Shown one piece after another: positions 58,501 to 64,000 of a DNA stretch of 64,000 nt. The stretch lies in NCBI RefSeq assembly GCF_964199755.1, contig NC_133897.1, positions 168,032,678 through 168,096,677 of the forward strand. The letters are read 5' to 3'. The notes beneath the pieces were generated by a model. The model saw nothing but the letters and a program-made list of their open reading frames with translations. It was not told where the DNA came from and searched no databases. The DNA comes from Larus michahellis (lineage: Eukaryota; Chordata; Aves; Charadriiformes; Laridae). How positions within the stretch are numbered: the first letter of the stretch is position 1; each line of letters begins with the position of its first letter. The position numbers and the translations under genes are program-made.

Positions 58501-61359
58501 CGTTTTGGGTGGGCTTTACCTGGGAAGGACTGAAGGGACCCTTTAGAGGAAGCTTTTTAGGGGAGCAGAGCAGGATGGTGCCAGCTGAGAGGCACCAGGA
58601 AAATCTCAGCGGACCTTTATCTCTATCCTCTTCAGGTTTACAGGGTCCCGGGGAGCAGGACTGAGCTTTGGGGCTGCTGTGGGACCTGGCTGTGCTGTCC
58701 CTGTCCCCCAGACACCCCAAGGGTTGCATAGCACCCCAGGGAGAGGTTGGGCATCTCTGCTTTTAAACAGCCTCAGGGCAGGCAGGTATATCCTGCTCCT
58801 GAGGGAAAAGAAAAGTAGGAAAAAGACATGGAAATAGGAAATATCTGGGGGGGATCTGACCCTGAAGACCCTGTCCCACCACCTCGCACCCTGCTGCTGG
58901 ACCACCCCAGCCAGGCTGCATCGCCTAGAGCCAGGCAACGGTGACAAACCCTCCTTGGGTGATGGGTTGTTTTTTATTCCTGAAAGGGGGAATTAAGGAG
59001 CCAGCTCTTTCCACCAGAGCTTTCTGTTCTGTTTGCTCCAGGATTATAGTGTCTAAACTCATGCCAGCTCACTGACTGTACCGAGACCTCCTCCTCCTGC
59101 CTTGCAGGAGCGGGGCAGTGCCAGGAGGATGTCCAGAGCTAAGCGCTGGGCAGAGGGTTGGAGCAGAGACCTCCTGAAGTCATTCCCAACCTGCGCAAGA
59201 CTGCTGCTGCTGCTCATAAAGCTAGCGGCTGACATGGACTTTTAAGCACCTCTAGCTTTGTACTGCATCAATCGGTGGTTTTGGGCATGCAGGCAGGGTA
59301 AAACGCTGGTCAGGCTCAAAATCACATTCTTAAAGAAATGCAAAAGCCTTTCTTGCCCTGCCTCCTCCCCATCAGTGGGTGTTTTGCAAGGTTGCACATC
59401 GCCAGAGAGTTGTTCTTGCACCGAAAGGTGCTTTCCATGTTTCTGCCTTCCCCCTAGGGGCCCCTTTCGGTTTTCTCAGCCAAAAACAAGTGGTACCCAG
59501 TGCGGAGAGTCCACCTGATGAGAGGAGAGAATGGTTTTGGGTTCACGCTGCGAGGAGACTCACCCGTCCTCATTGCTGGTGTCATCCCGGGGGGCTGCGC
59601 TGCTGTGAGTACCCCCGGCTCTTGCTGTCCCCATGGGGATGCTGGAAGTGAGGTGTGAGGGGTTGCCTCGAGGGGTACCAGGTGGGTTTAGGTCTTAACA
59701 CTCAGTTGGTAACTACATCAGTGTGCTCAGGTGGAGACTCATCCCTGCCAGATCTCAGCCCAGGGCTTGCAGATGGGTGTCATGAAAGAATTGAGATTTT
59801 TTTTTTTTTGGTAGGAGGCAGCTAAGGCAAAAAATATGGATGTTAGCTCAGTTTTCAGCTGCTGGCAGCCTCTCGTTGGCAAGCAGCCAGCTCCTTTCTC
59901 CCCCGTTTTGGGACGTGACGGTGGATGGAACAAGGTGGCAAGTCGGAAACGTGAGTTATCTTAGTGAAAACTCACTGTGTAGGCTTTCTGATGGATTAGG
60001 GGCAATTTTGTTTTCCAGCAGAAGCTTTCTGGAGCATCCTGGTGGGACACCCAAAAGGTCTCCCCCCTCCCTCAGCATCAACCCTGCCATTCAGAGCTCA
60101 GCATCTCTGTAATAACACACTCCTTAGCAGCAGGATCACATCCCTTTTTGGGAGACTAAAATCTTCTTAAAGGCCACATATCTGGACCACAGTTGTGTCC
60201 CTTGGGCTACTAATATTCATTGCTCTCATCTGGGGTGGGATTGGTCTCCAGATAGACACCAAAATGTGGGTGTCCATGTGTGGATGAGTTTCTAAACCTC
60301 CATTGCAGTGGGTCCAGCATGTCCTGGCTGGGTTGTTCCTAGCTCTGATGCTGTCCCCACAGCCCCGAGCTGGCATGTTCTGTCCTTCAAGCATGTCAAA
60401 AGCCTTGTTGGTGCCTTGATGGATGAAAGGTGTGCAAAGAACCTTGCTGAGCCTGCTCTGCTTTCTCAGGGATCAAGGCTTGCAGGCAATATTTTTTATA
60501 TGTTTTTCTGGAGACCTGCAATGTTTAACCTTTATTGAATGGTCAGAGCTGGATGCAAAAGCCAATGGGATGGGAGTTTAGAGCATGCTGGATGTCATGT
60601 GTGGCCATCTCCAGCAGCTGCAGAGGAAATCCTTAGTCTGTAGAGCATCCCACTTTTCTGTGCATGCTGCAAAGCAGATGTAAAATCTTTAGGATGATGA
60701 AGGCATTGGCTGTGCCGTGCTGTAGGTAGAGGGTGGACTCCCTGTGGCCCGGATCTCTGCAGATCCTTGGGGTAGGTTGGACACTGAGCAGACCTCATGC
60801 AGCAGCATCCCTGAGCTCAAATACGGGTATCTTCTGTCTTCCTCCGCAGGAAGCCGGCCTGAAGGAGGGAGACTACATCATCTCGGTGAACGGCAAGGAC
60901 TGCAAGTGGTCTAAGCACGCCGAGGTGGTGCAGCTGCTGAAGAGCACTGGGGAGGAGGGAGTGGAGATTGGTGTGATAACCCTGCAGGGCTCAGAGGGAC
61001 CGAAAGCCGTAAGTCATGTCCCAGCCATTAGGTGGGAAATCACAGAAGAGGTTCCCCAGTGTCTTGCTCCCAGGCTGGAGGTGCAGGGGTGAAGCCGGGC
61101 ATCACATCTGCAGCCCAGGTGCTGCCCTGGCTTCATCCCTCTCACCGCTCCCCTTCCCAAACAGGCAGACAAGAAGGCAGCGGCGATGTCCTCGGGCAGC
61201 GGGCTGCAGAAAAGCAACAAGGAGAACAGCCGAAAGAGCCTGATGAACAGCAAGAGCGCCAGCACGCTGCTGGTCTGGAGCAAGAAAAGCAAGAGGAGCA
61301 AGAAGAGCACCTACAGCGTCCCCTTCACCACGGTGGGAGACAACGAGGCCATGTACTGA
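31500..61359 (+). CDS. RHPN1: Rhophilin-1, Rho GTPase-binding scaffold
   Basis: Scaffold that binds GTP-bound Rho through an N-terminal HR1/REM domain and carries BRO1 and PDZ domains. The spliced frame is 31500-31595, 42053-42171, 46350-46478, 50053-50128, 50498-50575, 51554-51678, 52004-52170, 52722-52909, 53070-53226, 55325-55444, 57663-57857, 58148-58224, 59458-59604, 60850-61008 and 61165-61359. It totals 2028 nt, 675 residues, close to mammalian RHPN1 length. HR1 spans about residues 34-113, BRO1 about 115-480, PDZ about 520-600, and a Ser/Lys-rich tail follows to EAMY. It is RHPN1 rather than RHPN2 because of stretches such as [20 protein letters not shown] sequence and [14 protein letters not shown], and because of the TOP1MT neighbour. 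The least certain part is the first exon, whose 32 residues I do not recognise; the start at 31500 is the first in-frame ATG. Confidence 0.95.
31821..32400 (-). repeat. CR1 LINE 3' fragment with ORF2 remnant
   Basis: Antisense CR1 of about 580 bp, starting with the reversed tail CATCATAGACTGG. On the minus strand the far part reads as a decayed C-terminal CR1 ORF2 piece, with words such as [18 protein letters not shown], then stops. Confidence 0.88.
33603..33638. repeat. T-rich homopolymer tract
   Basis: A long run of T broken by a few C, in RHPN1 intron 1; another T run precedes it near 33557-33570. Confidence 0.8.
35491..35516. repeat. (TTTA)n microsatellite
   Basis: About six TTTA units, in RHPN1 intron 1. 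Confidence 0.8.
38756..39040 (-). repeat. CR1 LINE 3' fragment
   Basis: Antisense CR1, starting GAATAGAACAGAATGGAC and containing TTGGAAGGGACCTACAGTGA, then the CR1 3' region. It resembles a different CR1 subfamily from the copy at 31.8 kb. Confidence 0.82.
42053..42171 (+). CDS. RHPN1: RHPN1 exon, HR1 start
   Basis: 119 nt, acceptor CTCTCTCAG (or three bases later, which would drop one Gln), donor GTGAGT. It encodes [20 protein letters not shown], then [18 protein letters not shown], the first HR1 helix. Confidence 0.95.
45389..45955 (-). mobile_element. Solo LTR of an avian ERVL-like endogenous retrovirus
   Basis: About 567 bp with TG...CA ends on the minus strand (TGTTGTGG at one end, CCATGACA at the other). 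It is flanked by CTTCC and GTTCC, a near-perfect 5-bp target duplication. The LTR has an ATTAAA signal in minus orientation and features common to widespread bird LTRs, such as a motif reading AAAGACAGTTTAATAG on the plus strand. No gag, pol or env sequence adjoins it. It is antisense to RHPN1, in the intron before exon 46350-46478. The family name comes from recollection of the consensus, not a search. Confidence 0.75.
46350..46478 (+). CDS. RHPN1: RHPN1 exon, HR1 end
   Basis: 129 nt, acceptor TTGTCTTGCAG, donor GTACAC. It encodes [38 protein letters not shown] and YQND, an antiparallel coiled-coil helix of the Rho-binding domain. Confidence 0.97.
46641..46732 (+). repeat. CR1 LINE 3' tail
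   Basis: Short sense CR1 tail containing GGTTGGAACTGGGTGATC and a closing ATTCCATGGTTCTGTG. Confidence 0.78.
47375..48255 (+). repeat. CR1 LINE, 880-bp 3' portion with decayed ORF2
   Basis: The longest CR1 in the window. Its 5' part translates into a decayed reverse-transcriptase C-terminal region: [16 protein letters not shown] and RDLDELEK, then a stop, then [20 protein letters not shown]. The 3' UTR follows and the tail is ATTCTATGATTCTG. It is sense to RHPN1 within an intron. Confidence 0.88.
49796..49830. repeat. Perfect palindrome, 16-bp arms and 3-nt loop
   Basis: The arms TTTTCATATCATATAT and ATATATGATATGAAAA are exact reverse complements around GAA. It is A/T-rich and lies in an RHPN1 intron; as RNA it would form a hairpin. 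Confidence 0.85.
50053..50128 (+). CDS. RHPN1: RHPN1 exon, BRO1 start
   Basis: 76 nt, acceptor TCTTCTTCTAG, donor GTGAGC. It encodes [20 protein letters not shown] and LVPLK. Confidence 0.97.
50498..50575 (+). CDS. RHPN1: RHPN1 exon, BRO1
   Basis: 78 nt, 26 codons, acceptor CCCATCCAG, donor GTCGGT (weak but positioned as expected). It encodes [20 protein letters not shown] and FMELRQ. Confidence 0.95.
51383..51431. repeat. GATC-rich short tandem duplication
   Basis: CTATTGATC-like units repeat about four times with five GATC sites in 50 bp, shortly upstream of an RHPN1 acceptor. Confidence 0.5.
51554..51678 (+). CDS. RHPN1: RHPN1 exon, BRO1
   Basis: 125 nt, acceptor ATCCCCGCAG, donor GTTGGT. 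It encodes [20 protein letters not shown], then [15 protein letters not shown] and LGVFFHW. Confidence 0.96.
52004..52170 (+). CDS. RHPN1: RHPN1 exon, BRO1
   Basis: 167 nt, acceptor TTCACCAG, donor GTATGT. It encodes [38 protein letters not shown] and so on to KAAG. This is the most conserved part of the BRO1 fold. Confidence 0.97.
52722..52909 (+). CDS. RHPN1: RHPN1 exon, BRO1
   Basis: 188 nt, acceptor CCTCACACAG, donor GTGAGC. It encodes [20 protein letters not shown] through [16 protein letters not shown] to LQLAQEAAR. Confidence 0.96.
53070..53226 (+). CDS. RHPN1: RHPN1 exon, BRO1
   Basis: 157 nt, acceptor ACATCCCACAG, donor GTGAGT. It encodes [39 protein letters not shown] and [13 protein letters not shown]. 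Confidence 0.96.
55325..55444 (+). CDS. RHPN1: RHPN1 exon, BRO1
   Basis: 120 nt, acceptor TTTTTCACACAG, donor GTAAGT. It encodes [20 protein letters not shown] and [20 protein letters not shown]. Confidence 0.95.
56908..56942. repeat. Alternating purine-pyrimidine tract
   Basis: A GT/GC stretch passing into (TA)n, about 35 bp, of a type that can adopt non-B structure. RHPN1 intron. Confidence 0.6.
57663..57857 (+). CDS. RHPN1: RHPN1 exon, BRO1 end
   Basis: 195 nt, acceptor CTCCCTTGCAG, donor GTAAGT. It encodes [20 protein letters not shown] to [20 protein letters not shown]. Confidence 0.96.
58148..58224 (+). CDS. RHPN1: RHPN1 exon, BRO1-PDZ linker
   Basis: 77 nt, acceptor CATACCACTAG, donor GTACGT. 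It encodes [20 protein letters not shown] and LFHRL. Confidence 0.94.
59458..59604 (+). CDS. RHPN1: RHPN1 exon, PDZ first half
   Basis: 147 nt, 49 codons, acceptor TTCCCCCTAG, donor GTGAGT. It encodes [20 protein letters not shown] and then [23 protein letters not shown] is the carboxylate-binding loop that recognises peptide C-termini. Confidence 0.97.
60850..61008 (+). CDS. RHPN1: RHPN1 exon, PDZ second half
   Basis: 159 nt, 53 codons, acceptor TTCCTCCGCAG, donor GTAAGT. It encodes [20 protein letters not shown] and [16 protein letters not shown]. The His at the start of the second helix points to a class I PDZ preference. Confidence 0.96.
61165..61359 (+). CDS. RHPN1: RHPN1 last coding exon, basic tail
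   Basis: 195 nt including TGA at 61357-61359, acceptor CTTCCCAAACAG. It encodes 64 residues rich in Ser and Lys ([19 protein letters not shown]) ending DNEAMY. The SASTL word also occurs in the RHPN2 tail. Confidence 0.93.
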   Translation, partial: ADKKAAAMSSGSGLQKSNKENSRKSLMNSKSASTLLVWSKKSKRSKKSTYSVPFTTVGDNEAMY

Positions 61360-61742
61360 AGCAGCCACCGGTCTAGGTCGTGTCCTGCGAGCCCCGGGGC
61401 TGGCTGCCCGTGAACCCTCGCAAGCACCGGTGGCCTGTCCAGGTTGTACTGGTGTCGGTGCTGCCAGGAACCCCCCGCCCTGGGGATGCGCCGCTGGTCG
61501 GATCCTCTCCAAAGAGGCGAGCGATGCACAGGACCGGACTCCTCCATCTCCCAACTCCTGAGTTAAACGATCCTCAGCTAAACAACATGGGGAAATACTG
61601 ATTTAGTCTTAATTTTTAAATATTTTTTTTGTTTTTTGTTTTTGCTCTTAAGGGGTCGGGGGGGAGCTGTGCTTCGGTGTAACGCAGGGAGTGGTTTGTG
61701 TCTTCTGCTCAGTGCGAGGAGTGGCCAAACCAAGCCCCAGCC

Positions 61743-61748
61743 ATTAAA
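61743..61748 (+). promoter_or_regulatory. RHPN1: Candidate proximal polyadenylation signal (ATTAAA)
   Basis: ATTAAA 384 nt after the stop codon. Other ATTAAA copies lie at 62226 and 62259. Confidence 0.35.
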
Positions 61749-63185
61749 GCAAAAGCTGTAACCTTCTTTAGCGTCTCCTAAGCTTTCTCTGCAAAGTAGA
61801 AGATGGCACCGCTGCCGCTGCTTGCTGAGAGCTGCTGGCAGAGCCAAATCGTTCAGCAGCTCCAGCTGGAGGTCACCCTTCAACTCCCCTTTTTCGGGAG
61901 AGGGGATAGCGTGGGCATCAATGACTCGTGGTGACCCCATTATGGGGTCCGGCGTAGACCTGCCCAGGCAGCACTGGGCTGTGCATCTCTGCCGTGATAC
62001 CAGTTAGGATGTGTTTCACTGGTTTTTTTTAGTGCTTTTTGTTTCTTTTTTTTAATGGACACCCAGCAAATACAGCCCAGCTGCACAGCCTGCTTCTTTG
62101 GAAGAAAAGGGAAAGACTTAACGTGCATTTGTTGTCTCGCTTTTTTTAATCAGTAGAGGTGGATTGCCCTAAATATGTGAGTAGATTAATAGCTAAGAGC
62201 CTTGGGCTTTTTTTCTTAGTATGAGATTAAAATTCCAGGAAGATAGCTCCTCCAGATTATTAAACTACTAAATTTGTGCTAGTATTGGATCTTGCACACG
62301 TTGCTAATACCCTAACACTGTGCTGTCAGCATTCGTACCAGAGCTGGGCTGATGGATACATACATCTTGGTAATTGTACTGGAAATGCTGGGAGACTCCA
62401 AATATGCGCTTAGATATATTGGCAAAATTTTCTCAACCCCATTTCTGCCTTGTGCATTATTTTTCTGAAGGCTAAAGAGCTGTCTGGTCTTCAGTGCTTG
62501 GATGATCTTGGTAGGTATAAAATACCCTTTCAGAGATGCAATTGTATTTTTGTACTTTTGAAGTCGTGACAAATTTGTAGCGGTAGTTTGATGAAGTGAA
62601 CGTGCACCGGCAGCGGGATATCGTGGTGTGAGCATCCCCCCCCGGGGCTTTACAGTGACTTCTTCTAGGTGGCTCTGCCCACGTGCCAAGTTTTCACTCC
62701 CCGTTTTATTTAAGGAGAACTAAAGGATGGCTTCTAACTCTGCGTTATTGACCAAGAAGCCTCTCCATAGACCGAGAGATCATCAGACCGGATTATGGAT
62801 CCGGCTGCCACCACCAGACCATCTGGTGCAGTTAGGTTTTCGACGTAATCTTGCCAGCTGCTTGGCGCAGGAGTGGGAAGAAAGGGGGTAGGTTCATAGA
62901 AAAGGCCACCTTGCCATGAAAGTATCCCGGCAACATCTTCCCCCGATGCTAAACATGTTGCCGACACGGTCGTCTCCGAGCTGGAGATGTATTTATTTAG
63001 AAGAAGCGTGTACAAGCGGCGAGCCTGCGTGTCGCATCGCCACCTGCATCACCCAACTCCTCCGTTGGCGCTGTCGGAGGGGTTGTGTTTTGTGTGAGTT
63101 TCCCTAACAACGGTGGGTTTGTTTTGGTTTTTTTTGTTGTTTTCTTTTTTTTTTTGATTTGTACCTGGACTCTCACCTTTTATGG

Positions 63186-63191
63186 ATTAAA
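63186..63191 (+). promoter_or_regulatory. RHPN1: Candidate distal polyadenylation signal (ATTAAA)
   Basis: ATTAAA after a long U-rich stretch and followed about 35 nt later by a U/GU-rich element (TGTCTCTCTGTTG), the usual layout of a cleavage site. It would give a 3' UTR of about 1.85 kb. Confidence 0.4.
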
Positions 63192-64000
63192 AAACACTGA
63201 TTCAAAAACATTTTGTAGCATGTCTCTCTGTTGCAAATCACAGGTGGACTGGGTGCACCAGCCCTGGAGAGGAGCAAGCCCTGCATTGGACTTCCAAATG
63301 GGTTGATTCTGGGTTATGTTTACCTAAATCTGGAGGTGTTGAGGTTGGGAGAGATCATTTGGCTCTTGTACAGCCTGATCCAAGGTAAACGGAGCTTCTA
63401 AGCAGCCGTATCAGCCCAGCAGCCCTTGGAGAACCATCATCTCCATGTCCAGCGTGGTGTAATGGGAGGTGGTGGCTTTGTCACATAAGTTATTTCATGG
63501 AAGTAACATGGGAGGTGAGGAGCGGGGCTCAGGCTGGATCCCATGGGGGCTTTTCTCCTGGAAAAAGAAAAGGAAACCATTCAAGAAAGTAATTTTTGCT
63601 TCACACAGCATGTTTTGATCTGCTGGTTTTGGGTTTCTAAAGAGGGTTTCCAACAAGAGTTTTCAAACCCCATGTTTTTGAAGACCACATCAATAGGAAC
63701 AAAAGTATCACTTGTGCTGGAGGAGCTCATTGGTAGCTGGTAAAGACCAAAGCATTGGCATCGAACCACTCCCCACCCCATATTCTCCCGGGGGTTTGTG
63801 TTTCGCTGGACTCTACCTCCCTGCCATCCTGGGAGGGTGACCAAGCCCCTGGCTGCGGGGCTGGACCATGGGTCCTGGCAGCCAGACAAGTCCCTCGCTC
63901 AGGGATTGTGCACCCAAAAGGAAGTGAAAAGACAGAGAAAGTCCTCCGCAGAGCCACAGAGATGGATTTAACCCCCCTTAGATGGGAATGAACCAAGGTC

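Larger units (their letters stand above)
61360..64000 (+). other. RHPN1: RHPN1 3' UTR and downstream flank
   Basis: No further coding sequence recognised. It carries several ATTAAA hexamers and U-rich stretches (near 61615-61640, 62030-62055 and 63120-63155). Unique-looking sequence continues to the window end, with no CR1 identified. Confidence 0.6.

Noticed and set aside
1-64000. tRNA, rRNA, CRISPR arrays, operons or a bacterial-type defence system.
   Set aside because: None of the expected cloverleaf, spacer-repeat or closely packed gene patterns is seen; all coding sequence is spliced and vertebrate.

Overview
This is vertebrate, and almost certainly avian, genomic DNA. The evidence is exon-intron genes with GT/AG splice sites, many CR1 LINE tails ending in ATTCTATG-like repeats, one solo LTR of a bird ERVL-like type, compact introns, and the gene pair TOP1MT-RHPN1, which is also adjacent in human. 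The ERVL-like LTR suggests a neoavian bird rather than chicken; that is inference.

There are two protein-coding genes, arranged head to head. (1) TOP1MT, the mitochondrial type IB DNA topoisomerase paralogue, lies on the minus strand from the stop codon at 5914 up to at least 26279. Thirteen exons between 5914 and 18336 encode the complete core, linker and C-terminal domains, including the catalytic tyrosine. Upstream of these is an unusual 905-nt exon (20670-21574) coding for about 301 residues rich in Lys and Glu. Two or three further small basic exons follow up to 26279. The 5' terminal exon is not resolved. (2) RHPN1 (rhophilin-1, a Rho-binding scaffold) lies on the plus strand. Fifteen coding exons from 31500 to 61359 give a complete 675-residue frame with HR1, BRO1 and PDZ domains and a basic tail.

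Between the genes (about 29.9-30.6 kb) is a CpG-rich promoter region with two CCAAT boxes, GC boxes and a CRE-like site, probably serving RHPN1 and possibly TOP1MT. It is flanked by two G-rich degenerate tandem repeats, at 29.97-30.17 kb and 30.56-31.25 kb. The rest is intron, UTR and flank. It carries CR1 fragments at 8.8-9.3 (one nested in another), 16.5, 31.8, 38.8, 46.6 and 47.4-48.3 kb, a solo LTR at 45.4-46.0 kb, a perfect 16-bp-arm palindrome at 49.8 kb, and several simple repeats. I found no tRNA, rRNA, CRISPR or bacterial-type system.

The most notable feature is the TOP1MT N-terminus. Mammalian TOP1MT replaces the nuclear enzyme's charged N-terminal domain with a short mitochondrial targeting exon. 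Here the gene appears to encode a long, NLS-like Lys/Glu-rich domain, with two upstream cassettes whose phases make them candidates for mutually exclusive splicing.
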